From: an uncultured Lachnospiraceae bacterium
GTDB lineage: Bacteria > Bacillota_A > Clostridia > Lachnospirales > Lachnospiraceae
Direction of reading: 5' to 3'
Assembly: GCA_946630765.1 (NCBI GenBank)
Contig: CAMOZF010000010.1
Location: 1 to 14,266 of the forward strand
Length of the DNA: 14,266 nucleotides
Made by a program: the position numbers and the translations under genes. The first letter of the stretch is position 1; each line of letters opens with the position of its first letter. The notes under the pieces are model-generated. The model saw nothing but the letters and a program-made list of their open reading frames with translations. It searched no databases and was not told the origin of the DNA. Of the stretch, positions 1 to 6,916 are shown one piece after another.

Positions 1-1284
1 AAAACACAGGTGACAATCAAGGAGACTGCGCTGCTTGAAGACTGCCTGTGCCCGGAATGTAATAAGAGCTTTCTTGATTCGGAAGACGCCCCGCATCTGT
101 TCAAGAAAGGGTTCGCAATTGTGGGGAAGAATTCATTGCTCGTTGGTTGGAGAAGCGTGAACAACATTGACGTGCTCGTAAGCTCTTTCACACTGTATGA
201 ACATGAGACATATGAAGACTTCCTCAATGAGACGATAGGCTCAAACGTTGGCGAGCAGAATGTTTCAAGGCAAGGACAGAAAATGAAAATTATTGCCTAC
301 AGGGATGCGGCTGACATCGACGTGAGGTTCGAGGACGGGGAGGAAGTGAAGCATAAAGCTTACAAAAACTTCAAGATCGGTAAGATCCTGAATCCGGCCC
401 TGGGATCACACTATAAATACAGAACCGCTTCATTATGGGCAAAACGGATCGGTGAAATAGTTACCGACCGGCACGGAGAAAAAGCCGAGATTATTGCCGC
501 TGACAGATACAACCACATCACAATACGGTTCCTGTCAGACGGACTTATCCGTAAAAACAAAGTGTACTACGCATTGCAGCAGGGACAGTTTTCACGCGGA
601 GAGAAGAAATCCAAAAAGTATATTGGCACGACAAGCAAAACAACCCGCGGGCAGGGCATGATGATTGTCGACTGTGACGGGTATAACAATGCTAAAGTCC
701 TGATGGATGACGGAACTACCGTAAACGGTGCTTCCGTACAGGCGTTTCAGAAAGGACTAATCTTAAACCCGAACAACACTTATGAGACGGACTGGAAAGG
801 AAAAGAGGGACGCAACAAAGACGATGAGCTGATGAGAATCGTTGCATATCGTGGATATAATGACATCGACGTTCTGATCGTTAAGTACAACCACGTTGTC
901 GAACATACACGGGTCGACCGGTTTAAGAGCGGTGACATCAACTGTCCGCCAAGCATCAAATTTGTTGGGGAAAAAGGCGTTTCCGCAGAAGGTGAGGAAA
1001 TAGAGATTGCCGTCTGGAGAGGCAGCAAGGACATTGATGTGAGGTACATTAAAGACGGGCATATCGTGAAACACCAGCGTCATGAAAACTTCACCGACGG
1101 AAAAACCCACCGCGGACGGGCCGGACACCACGCCCGGGTGATATGCGTTGAAACCGAGAAGGTCTACTGGTCGGTGGAGGAAGCGAAAAAAGATATCGGC
1201 GTTCCGCACGCTAACATTGTGGCCTGCTGCGCGGGGAGGATTAAGACAGCGGGCGGGTATCACTGGGAATATGTATCTCAGTGA
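1..1284 (+). CDS. Repeat protein with C-terminal IENR1/NUMOD1-like motif, mobile-element cargo (5' end possibly cut)
   Basis: The function is not known to me. The frame is open to the first base of the window. The first possible start is GTG at 10 (424 aa), but no ribosome binding site is visible, so the true start may lie outside. From the GTG, a CPEC half zinc-knuckle (residues 14-17) is followed by about six degenerate repeats of 50-67 residues. Their shared core reads roughly I(I/V)AYR-x3-DIDV-x-F-x-DG-x2-V-x-H and begins near residues 43, 93, 160, 218, 276 and 332. The last 50 residues (about 375-424) end in AGGYHWEYV and resemble the IENR1/NUMOD1 DNA-binding motif found at the C-terminus of phage and intron endonucleases. 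No nuclease catalytic motif is visible. Similar repeat proteins are, to my knowledge, typical of Firmicute prophages and ICEs. A DNA-binding accessory role is inference. The gene sits at the edge of an element that interrupts comM. Confidence 0.75.
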   Translation, partial: KTQVTIKETALLEDCLCPECNKSFLDSEDAPHLFKKGFAIVGKNSLLVGWRSVNNIDVLVSSFTLYEHETYEDFLNETIGSNVGEQNVSRQGQKMKIIAYRDAADIDVRFEDGEEVKHKAYKNFKIGKILNPALGSHYKYRTASLWAKRIGEIVTDRHGEKAEIIAADRYNHITIRFLSDGLIRKNKVYYALQQGQFSRGEKKSKKYIGTTSKTTRGQGMMIVDCDGYNNAKVLMDDGTTVNGASVQAFQKGLILNPNNTYETDWKGKEGRNKDDELMRIVAYRGYNDIDVLIVKYNHVVEHTRVDRFKSGDINCPPSIKFVGEKGVSAEGEEIEIAVWRGSKDIDVRYIKDGHIVKHQRHENFTDGKTHRGRAGHHARVICVETEKVYWSVEEAKKDIGVPHANIVACCAGRIKTAGGYHWEYVSQ

Positions 1285-1292
1285 GGTTAACG

Positions 1293-1351
1293 AAGGAGGT
1301 AAAATTACTGTGACGAAGAATGAATAGCACAAGAGACGCTGGGAATATGTA
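1293..1351 (+). pseudogene. Decayed micro-ORF behind a strong ribosome binding site
   Basis: A perfect AAGGAGGT (1293-1300) stands 9 nt before a GTG at 1310, but this frame stops after five codons (TAG at 1325-1327). Reading past the stop gives HKRRWEYVKR, which echoes the HWEYV end of the preceding protein. The 13 bases CTGGGAATATGTA occur both at 1263-1275, within that gene, and at 1339-1351. I read this as the start and end of a second IENR1-type gene fused by an internal deletion. A ten-codon peptide from ATG 1320 is the alternative. Confidence 0.35.
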
Positions 1352-1378
1352 AAACGACTAACGCTATACAGAGACAGA

Positions 1379-1406
1379 GAGCGCACCTTCGGGTGCGTTT
1401 TCTGTT
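1379..1406 (+). terminator. Rho-independent terminator of the element's last gene
   Basis: The stem CGCACC/GGTGCG is closed by a stable TTCG tetraloop. It can be extended by a G-T and an A-T pair, and is followed by TTTTCTGTT. It should isolate the element's transcription from the comM remnant and dprA downstream. Confidence 0.9.
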
Positions 1407-1764
1407 GCACGAAACTCCTGTGAAGTATCGTCGCAATCGTAGCGACCCGAATTTCCCGCATAACAATCACTGAGATAGTGTCACGCAATCAAGGAACCCT
1501 CTTGTTCGGAAGGGCAACAGTGGTTCGTCTGTGTGTCACTGGGAAGCAAAATCCGCCTCCAAATCAGACGGGTGACTGGAAGATAAACGCGAATCAGGGA
1601 AATCCTGCATTTTCACCAAAAGATAAACACGAATCAAAGGGAAAACCCGGAAATGGCAAAGAACAGAGTTGAACCAAAATCAAATGGAAAACGCGGAAAC
1701 AGAATTTGGCTTAAATACTACATTTTTGAAAAAGCATTGAACCAGAATTAACGGGAAAACAACA
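1407..1764. repeat. Gene-free element end with degenerate A-rich direct repeats
   Basis: I see no convincing gene here. Imperfect repeats are spaced by about 40-70 bp. The pair 1581-1596 and 1621-1636 matches at 15 of 16 positions (AGATAAACNCGAATCA). The pair starting at 1669 and 1737 (TTGAACCA...GGAAAAC) matches at 20 of 24. A small inverted repeat GTCGC/GCGAC lies at 1430-1446. Repeats of this kind beside an integration junction could be recombinase or excisionase binding sites, or decayed sequence. No good promoter for dprA was found in this stretch. Confidence 0.45.
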
Positions 1765-1791
1765 CTTTCAAGGCTTTCAAGGCCGCTTCTT
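1757..1791. other. Mobile-element/chromosome junction in comM (candidate attachment site)
   Basis: Homology to comM begins between about 1765 and 1780, in the codons for LS-R-x-x-x-PLLDRID. Upstream of that the sequence is unrelated, and the frame has no start before a stop at 1738-1740. A perfect tandem duplication of CTTTCAAGG (1765-1773 and 1774-1782) sits exactly at the boundary. The second copy encodes the LSR that stands where the family usually has LSG. The exact crossover point cannot be fixed without the other element end. Confidence 0.6.
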
Positions 1792-2190
1792 GACCGTATT
1801 GATATTGTCACGGAGGTGCCGCGGGTGGATGTGAGAAAGCTGGAAACAGGAAATGAGACCGGCATGGATTCGGCCGGTCTTCGCGCGATGGTGGTGCGGG
1901 CCTGGGAGATCCAGAAGGATCGCTACAGGGATCTTGGAATTCTTTTCAATTCACAGCTTTCCGGCCGGGAGATCCGCACCTTCTGTACGCTTGGGAAGGA
2001 AGAACGGACGATTCTTTCGGAGGCATTTGAGCATCTGGAGCTTTCGGCGAGGGCCTATGACCGGATCCTGAAGGTTGCGCGGACGATTGCGGATATTGAC
2101 GGCGCGGAGCGGATCGGGACGGCACACCTTCTGGAGGCGATTTCCTACCGCGCGGCGGACAGGAAGTTTTTCGGCAGCGGCAATCAATGA
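1765..2190 (+). pseudogene. comM: comM (yifB) C-terminal remnant, 5' part removed by insertion
   Basis: ComM/YifB is an AAA+ ATPase related to magnesium chelatase subunit ChlI. In Gram-negatives it acts as a branch-migration helicase in natural transformation; its role in Firmicutes is less clear. The frame reads RPLLDRIDIVTEVPRV, then LSGREIRTFC, then ELSARAYDRILKVARTIADIDG, which are hallmarks of the family's C-terminal domain, and it ends with a normal stop. Family members are about 500 residues; only about 140 remain. The N-terminal Lon-like domain and the ATPase core with Walker A and B are absent. The only in-frame starts, such as GTG 1816, lie inside the conserved domain and lack proper spacing from a ribosome binding site, so I call it a pseudogene. 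The missing part probably lies beyond the left end of the window. dprA follows directly, the usual yifB-dprA order in Firmicutes. Confidence 0.88.
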
Positions 2191-2204
2191 TCGGAGGACA
2201 AAGG

Positions 2205-3305
2205 ATGAACCCTGAAAACTGCTGGCTCTTTCTGAGCCTTGTTGCCGCGAATTCCGCCGGAAAGACCCGCGGGCTTCTCGTGAAGATGGAGCCCGAAGAG
2301 ATCCTGGAGCTTCGCGGAAAAGATTTGTATGACTATGAGATCGGCGTGGATCTTCAGGAAATCAATGAATTTGACCGCTGGCGGGAGCCGGGCGCCGTCG
2401 CGCAGATCATCGACGAAATGGAGAAAAAGGACATCCGTTTTGTCGCAAGAAACGACCCGGATTTTCCGGAGGAGCTGATGAATCTGCAGGATGTTCCGAT
2501 CGGCATCTATGTAAAGGGAACGCTTCCGGCCCATCAAAAGCCGAAGGTCTCGGTGATCGGCTCCAGAAGGTGCAGCGCCTACGGAAAGGAGTGCGCCTAC
2601 TTTTTCGGCAGGGAGCTTTCAAAAGGCGGCGCGGAGGTGGTGTCGGGCATGGCGCTCGGCGTGGACGGCTATGCCGGATCTGGCGCGATGGACGGCGCCG
2701 GGCGGACGACCGCGGTTCTCGGCGGCGGGGTGGATCTGTGTTATCCCGCGGAGAATCTCGGCCTGTACAGAAGCATTCTCGATCAGGGCGGCTGCGTGAT
2801 CTCCGAAAAGCCGCCGGGCTTCCCCTCAAGACCCTTTGTCTTCCCGAGAAGAAACCGGCTGATCAGCGCGCTCGGCGACTGCCTTGCGGTGATCGAGGCG
2901 GCGGAGCGCTCCGGCACGCGTACGACGGTCGAGATTGCGCTTTCTCTCGGGAAGGAGATCTTTGCGATTCCAGGGCGGATCGGAGAGCGGATGAGCCTCG
3001 GCTGCAATGCGCTGATCAAAAGCGGCGCGCATATTCTGACCTGTCCGGAGGATATTCTGCAGTATCTGGGGCTTCAGGTACAGAAAGACACCCAGAAAAA
3101 GCTCCGGGTCAGCCTGGAACCGAAGGAAAAGGCCGTCTGGGATCTGATCGGAAATGAACCGGTTTTTGTGGACGATCTGATGAAGAAGACGGGCTTTCCC
3201 GCCTCCGCCGTTCTCGAGCTTCTCGTGCGGCTTGAGATTAAGGGCCTTGTCCGGAAGGAAGCCATGTCCGGCTACGTCCGCGTCCGGCTCGATAAAAATA
3301 TCTGA
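2205..3305 (+). CDS. dprA: DNA processing protein DprA (Smf), transformation RecA loader
   Basis: DprA binds incoming single-stranded DNA and loads RecA on it during natural transformation. The protein (366 aa) has an N-terminal helical SAM-like region, then the Rossmann-like DprA core (about residues 85-290): VSVIGSRRCSAYG (115-127), SGMALGVDGYA (147-157), GGGVDLCYP (173-181), FPRRNRLISALG (213-224) and a GTRTTVEIAL stretch. A C-terminal winged-helix-like segment (about 305-360) resembles the DML1-type domain. The usual His after GIDxxA is replaced by Gly here. I chose ATG 2205 because GGAGG (2193-2197) precedes it by 7 nt. ATG 2187, which overlaps the comM stop, has no such site. The gene was probably co-transcribed with comM, so the insertion upstream may affect its expression. 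Confidence 0.95.
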   Translation: MNPENCWLFLSLVAANSAGKTRGLLVKMEPEEILELRGKDLYDYEIGVDLQEINEFDRWREPGAVAQIIDEMEKKDIRFVARNDPDFPEELMNLQDVPIGIYVKGTLPAHQKPKVSVIGSRRCSAYGKECAYFFGRELSKGGAEVVSGMALGVDGYAGSGAMDGAGRTTAVLGGGVDLCYPAENLGLYRSILDQGGCVISEKPPGFPSRPFVFPRRNRLISALGDCLAVIEAAERSGTRTTVEIALSLGKEIFAIPGRIGERMSLGCNALIKSGAHILTCPEDILQYLGLQVQKDTQKKLRVSLEPKEKAVWDLIGNEPVFVDDLMKKTGFPASAVLELLVRLEIKGLVRKEAMSGYVRVRLDKNI

Positions 3306-3316
3306 CGGCGGCTTCC

Positions 3317-3349
3317 GATCCGCGTCTTGTGATTGACAAGGTACGGATC
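3317..3349. promoter_or_regulatory. 33-bp dyad over the ald -35 box (candidate operator)
   Basis: The symmetric arrangement is GATCCG, 3 nt, CTTGT, a 5-nt centre (GATTG), ACAAG, 3 nt, CGGATC; 11 of 14 positions in each arm pair. The -35 hexamer TTGACA lies in the centre and right arm. A repressor or activator site for ald is inferred. As RNA it could also form a hairpin after dprA, but no T-tract follows. Confidence 0.5.
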
Positions 3350-3361
3350 TGGACTTATAAT
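3333..3361 (+). promoter_or_regulatory. Consensus sigma-A promoter of ald
   Basis: TTGACA (3333-3338) and TATAAT (3356-3361) are both perfect and separated by exactly 17 bp. The predicted start of transcription lies near 3368, some 30 nt before the ald start codon. Confidence 0.9.
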
Positions 3362-3399
3362 AATACAGTTATATCACCTAAAAGAGGAGACCCCAGAAT

Positions 3400-4512
3400 A
3401 TGAAGATCGGATGTGTGAAAGAGATCAAAAATAATGAGTACCGTGTGGGACTGACGCCGGACAATGTGAAAGCCTATGTCGCCGCGGGCCATCATGTGTA
3501 TATGGAAAAGGGCGCAGGCATCGGTTCCGGCTTCACAGATAACGAATACGTCAATGCGGGCGCGTCGCTTCTGGATGAGGCGGCGGATGTCTGGCATATG
3601 TCGGATATGATGATCAAGGTCAAGGAGCCGCTTCCGGAGGAATATCCCTTATTCCATGACGGACTGATCCTTTACACCTATCTGCATCTCGCGGCGGATC
3701 CCGGACAGCTGGAGGCGCTTCTTCGCGGAAAGGTCCGCGCGGTCGCATATGAGACGATTCAGGAAAAGGATCATTCGCTTCCCTGCCTCGCGCCGATGTC
3801 GCAGATCGCAGGCCGCCTGTCGATCCAGGAGGGCGCAAAATATCTCGAGAAGAAGTTCGGCGGAGAGGGCATCCTTCTTGCCGGCGTACCGGGTACCCCG
3901 AAGGCAAATGTCGTGATTCTCGGCGGCGGAACCGTCGGAATGAACGCCTGCAAGATTGCGGTCGGCATGGGTGCGAACGTGACGATTCTGGACGTGAATC
4001 TGAAACGCCTCGAGGAGCTGGACAATATGTTCGGCGCGCATATCCAGACGCTCGTCAGTAATGACAGCAATGTGGAGCGCGTGCTGCGGGACGCGGACCT
4101 TGTCATCGGTTCCGTTCTGATCCCCGGCGGCTCGACCCCGAAGCTTTTCAAGGCGAAATACCTTCCGGAAATGAAGAACGGCGCGGTGTTTGTGGATGTG
4201 GCGATCGACCAGGGCGGCTGCGGCGAGACCTCGCACGTAACGACCCACGACGACCCCGTCTATGTACAGGGCGGCGTTGTGCACTACTGCGTCGGCAATA
4301 TGCCCGGTGCGGTGCCGAGAACCAGCACGATCGCGCTGACAAACGCGACCATTCGTTACGGGCTTCAGATTGCGGCGGACGGAATCGAGGAAGCCTGCCG
4401 GAAGAGTGAAGTGATCCGCTCCGGCGTCAATACCTGGGACGGAAAGCTGACCTGTAAAAATGTGGCCCTCGCCCATCATCTTCCCTGCACGGATCTCATG
4501 GAGCTTCTGTAA
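3400..4512 (+). CDS. ald: Alanine dehydrogenase (NAD-dependent)
   Basis: It catalyses reversible oxidative deamination of L-alanine to pyruvate, ammonia and NADH in the cytoplasm, linking amino-acid use to carbon and nitrogen metabolism. The 370 residues equal the family's normal length. Visible features are MKIGCVKEIKNNEYRVGLTP at the N-terminus with R15, the KVKEP motif with K75, YLHLA with H96, the Rossmann loop LGGGTVGMNA (174-183), and VDVAIDQGG with D270. R15, K75, H96 and D270 correspond to the substrate-binding and catalytic residues known in the family. AGAGG (3383-3387) precedes the ATG at 3400. The gene has its own strong promoter, and a dyad over the -35 suggests regulation. Firmicutes often carry topA after dprA; here ald follows instead. 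Confidence 0.97.
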   Translation: MKIGCVKEIKNNEYRVGLTPDNVKAYVAAGHHVYMEKGAGIGSGFTDNEYVNAGASLLDEAADVWHMSDMMIKVKEPLPEEYPLFHDGLILYTYLHLAADPGQLEALLRGKVRAVAYETIQEKDHSLPCLAPMSQIAGRLSIQEGAKYLEKKFGGEGILLAGVPGTPKANVVILGGGTVGMNACKIAVGMGANVTILDVNLKRLEELDNMFGAHIQTLVSNDSNVERVLRDADLVIGSVLIPGGSTPKLFKAKYLPEMKNGAVFVDVAIDQGGCGETSHVTTHDDPVYVQGGVVHYCVGNMPGAVPRTSTIALTNATIRYGLQIAADGIEEACRKSEVIRSGVNTWDGKLTCKNVALAHHLPCTDLMELL

Positions 4513-4564
4513 AAGAAAGCCCGATCAGCTGGCGGGGATTTGAAAAAGAAAGAAAGTCTGAGTG

Positions 4565-5002
4565 ATGAAAAAAGTAATTCTGAAAATTGTTGATGAATAT
4601 CTGGTCTGGGTTCTTGCGATCGGCGGCGTGCTGCTTCTTCTGTACGGCATCTGGTTCCAGACGGAAGGGCTGACGCTTGCGGAAACCCCGCTTTCCTCCA
4701 TGTTCATGGTGGTGCTGGCGGGCTGCGGCGTAAGTGCTGTAATGATGACATTCCTTCTGAACCAGACGAAGAAGAAACGCATCACCGGCGGGAAAATGCC
4801 CAGGCGGTCAGACCTCAAAGGCATGCTCCGGGGATATATGATTACATTTGTCCTGTGCCTGATTATCGTTTATACGGCGAAAAATGTGTCTTTCTTCTAC
4901 CTGGGCCTTGCCGGCATGTCCTTTTCCTTTACGGCAGCCTGGTACTATCTGATCTGGGGCTTTATTGAGAAAAAGAAAGACGAAGCGAAGGAAGCCGCGT
5001 AA
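4565..5002 (+). CDS. Small four-helix membrane protein of unknown function
   Basis: I do not recognise a family. The 145-residue protein shows four likely membrane segments (about residues 12-31, 44-65, 88-106 and 109-134). A basic cytoplasmic loop (KKKRITGGKMPRR, about 69-81) and a charged C-terminal tail rich in Lys, Glu and Ala lie between and after them. No signal peptide, metal motif or enzyme motif is visible. ATG 4565 was chosen over the adjacent GTG 4562; both have only a weak purine-rich site upstream (about 4550-4556). The stop TAA overlaps the ATG of the next gene (TAATG), so the two are probably translationally coupled. Confidence 0.8.
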   Translation: MKKVILKIVDEYLVWVLAIGGVLLLLYGIWFQTEGLTLAETPLSSMFMVVLAGCGVSAVMMTFLLNQTKKKRITGGKMPRRSDLKGMLRGYMITFVLCLIIVYTAKNVSFFYLGLAGMSFSFTAAWYYLIWGFIEKKKDEAKEAA

Positions 5003-6051
5003 TGGATACGAAGATCCTGAAAACGGCGGAGCTTCCACTTCGGGAAATTGTGGATGAGGCTGCCGCGGTATTTGCCGGGGGCGGCCTTGTCGCATTTCCG
5101 ACAGAGACGGTGTACGGCCTCGGAGGAAACGGGCTTTCCGCGGAATCCTCGGCGAAAATCTACGCGGCGAAGGGCAGACCCTCCGACAATCCGCTGATCC
5201 TACACATCGGACGGATCGAGCAGCTGCCGCCTCTTGTGACAGAGATTCCGGAAGCCGCAGAGAAGCTGATGAAGGCCTTCTGGCCCGGCCCGCTGACGAT
5301 CATTTTCAAAAAGTCGCCGCTTGTCCCCGATAAGACCTCGGGCGGCCTTTCGACGGTTGCGGTCCGCATGCCGGTGCACCCTGTGGCGCAGGCGATGCTT
5401 CTTCGGACAGAGCTTCCGATTGCCGCGCCCTCCGCGAATCTTTCCGGGCGGCCGAGCACGACAAAGGCCTCGCATGTGATCGAGGACCTTTTCGGGCGCG
5501 TGGAGCTGATCATCGACGACGGAGAGGTGCCGATCGGCATGGAATCCACGATCATCGACGTTACCGAGGAGAAGCCGGTGCTTCTTCGCTACGGCTATAT
5601 CACGGTACCGATGATCGAGGAAGTGATCGGGGAGATCCGGATCGATCCTGCGATCCGCCGCGAGAATATTATTTCGCACACGGTCAGCGTGGAACATCCG
5701 AAAGCGCCGGGAATGAAATACAGGCACTATGCGCCGAAGGCGCCGCTTGCGATTGTTTCGGGAACAGAGGAGAAGATCATTTCGACGATCCGGAAAAAGG
5801 CCGGGAAAAGCACGGGCATCCTGACATTTGACGAGCATCTTCCGTACTTCACGGAGGGCGTTCCGGTGTCTTTAGGGAGCATCAAGGATCCCTCGATGAT
5901 CGCGCACAATCTGTTTTCCGCGCTCCGCTCCTTCGACAGTCTTCCGGTGACGGAGATCCTGGCGGAGGACCTGACGGCGCACGATATCGGCGGCGCGAGC
6001 ATGAACCGGCTTCTGAAGGCGGCCGGCGGAACGGTGATCGCGGCAGAATAA
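5002..6051 (+). CDS. tsaC: L-threonylcarbamoyladenylate synthase (Sua5/YwlC type)
   Basis: It makes threonylcarbamoyl-AMP from threonine, bicarbonate and ATP, the first step of the t6A37 modification of tRNAs reading ANN codons. The N-terminal YrdC domain (about residues 10-210) shows GGLVAFPTETVYGLGGN (27-43), KGRPSDNPLILHI (57-69) and APSANLSGRPSTT. The linker PGMKYRHYAPKAPLAIV is the signature of the long Sua5 form. A C-terminal Sua5 domain of about 110 residues follows. The 349-residue length fits Sua5/YwlC rather than short TsaC. Its start codon overlaps the stop of the membrane protein upstream. Confidence 0.96.
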   Translation: MDTKILKTAELPLREIVDEAAAVFAGGGLVAFPTETVYGLGGNGLSAESSAKIYAAKGRPSDNPLILHIGRIEQLPPLVTEIPEAAEKLMKAFWPGPLTIIFKKSPLVPDKTSGGLSTVAVRMPVHPVAQAMLLRTELPIAAPSANLSGRPSTTKASHVIEDLFGRVELIIDDGEVPIGMESTIIDVTEEKPVLLRYGYITVPMIEEVIGEIRIDPAIRRENIISHTVSVEHPKAPGMKYRHYAPKAPLAIVSGTEEKIISTIRKKAGKSTGILTFDEHLPYFTEGVPVSLGSIKDPSMIAHNLFSALRSFDSLPVTEILAEDLTAHDIGGASMNRLLKAAGGTVIAAE

Positions 6052-6104
6052 AAAATGAGGCAAATGATAAACGGCAGATCCATTTCTTAAAAAGGAGACA
6101 GGAG

Positions 6105-6581
6105 ATGTACGAGCGCAGAGATTATATCAACTGGGACGAATATTTCATGGGGATCGCGATGCTGAGCGCGATGCGCAGCAAGGACCCCAATACGCAGGTC
6201 GGCTGCTGCATCGTCAGCAGCAAGAACCGGATCATGTCGGTCGGCTACAACGGCTTCCCGAACGGCGTGCCGGATTCGGAATTCAGCTGGTCCAGGGAGG
6301 GAGAGGACAATAAGTACCTCTATACCGCGCACAGTGAGCTGAATGCGATCCTGAACTACCGCGGCGGATCTTTAGAGGGCGCGAAGCTTTATGTAACGCT
6401 TTTCCCCTGCAATGAGTGCGCGAAGGCGATCATTCAGTCAGGCATCCGGGAGCTGATCTACGCGGACGACAAATATGCCGATACCCCCGGCATCCGCGCC
6501 AGCAAACGCATGCTTGCCCGCGCCGGCGTTTCCTTCCGCCAGTACGAGCCCTCGGGACGCGAGATCACGATTCGCGTATGA
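6105..6581 (+). CDS. comEB: dCMP deaminase (ComEB family)
   Basis: It is a zinc-dependent cytidine/deoxycytidylate deaminase, which converts dCMP to dUMP for dTTP synthesis. The 158-residue protein has the zinc and catalytic motif TAHSELNAI (H76, E78) and PCNEC (C102, C105), with the N-terminal SKDPNTQVGCCIV typical of the family. A GGAGACAGGAG stretch lies before ATG 6105. The stop overlaps the next start codon (ATGA), placing it in one transcript with atpZ and atpI. In Bacillus comEB lies in a competence operon but is not needed for transformation, so a competence role should not be inferred. Confidence 0.95.
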   Translation: MYERRDYINWDEYFMGIAMLSAMRSKDPNTQVGCCIVSSKNRIMSVGYNGFPNGVPDSEFSWSREGEDNKYLYTAHSELNAILNYRGGSLEGAKLYVTLFPCNECAKAIIQSGIRELIYADDKYADTPGIRASKRMLARAGVSFRQYEPSGREITIRV

Positions 6582-6916
6582 AAGATAACGGGCGGCATGA
6601 GGTTTTCCGGAATCTGAGTCTGATCCTGCAGGTCGGGCTGACGGTGCTTGTGCCATTTGTCGGGCTTTTATTCTTAGGCGTCTTTCTGGACCGCAGATTC
6701 GGGACGAAGTTCTGGACCGTTCTTCTGATGCTTCTCGGACTTTCGGGCGGGCTTTCGGGCGCCTGGGGACTGCTTCGCGCCTCCTATCGGAAGGAGGACC
6801 CGGTGAAGGAGGAATACGATCTGATGGAAGGCTTCCATCCGGAGAACCGTTCTGGTAAGACTGCGGAATCCGGCGCTGAAAAGACAGAAGCAAAGGAGCG
6901 TTCCCATGAAAAATAA
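6578..6916 (+). CDS. atpZ: AtpZ/AtpI-family small membrane protein
   Basis: The 112-residue protein has two hydrophobic helices (about residues 13-36 and 45-66) separated by FLDRRFGTK, and a hydrophilic charged tail. This matches the AtpZ/AtpI (ATPase_gene1) family encoded ahead of F1Fo ATP synthase operons, where such proteins aid assembly of the Fo ring or magnesium transport. ATG 6578 overlaps the TGA of the deaminase gene. The atpI-like gene follows with an 11-bp overlap. No ATP synthase subunit gene follows in this window. Confidence 0.75.
   Translation: MKDNGRHEVFRNLSLILQVGLTVLVPFVGLLFLGVFLDRRFGTKFWTVLLMLLGLSGGLSGAWGLLRASYRKEDPVKEEYDLMEGFHPENRSGKTAESGAEKTEAKERSHEK

Noticed and set aside
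763..1488. Long minus-strand frame opposite the repeat protein
   Set aside because: It lies antisense to a clearly coding frame with repeated protein motifs, and its translation shows no family features.
1478..1672. Possible 64-residue plus-strand gene starting at GTG
   Set aside because: It has no ribosome binding site, a low-complexity hydrophilic sequence made of the degenerate repeats, and no recognisable family.
2187..2204. Earlier dprA start at ATG 2187 overlapping the comM stop
   Set aside because: The overlap is attractive, but GGAGG at 2193-2197 lies after it and is ideally placed for ATG 2205.
6416..6577. Upstream extension of the atpZ frame
   Set aside because: It lies wholly inside the dCMP deaminase gene in another frame. 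ATG 6578 with the ATGA overlap gives a normal family N-terminus.
6105..6581. dCMP deaminase as part of a competence system with comM and dprA
   Set aside because: The ComEB name is historical; the enzyme serves nucleotide metabolism and is separated from dprA by three unrelated genes.
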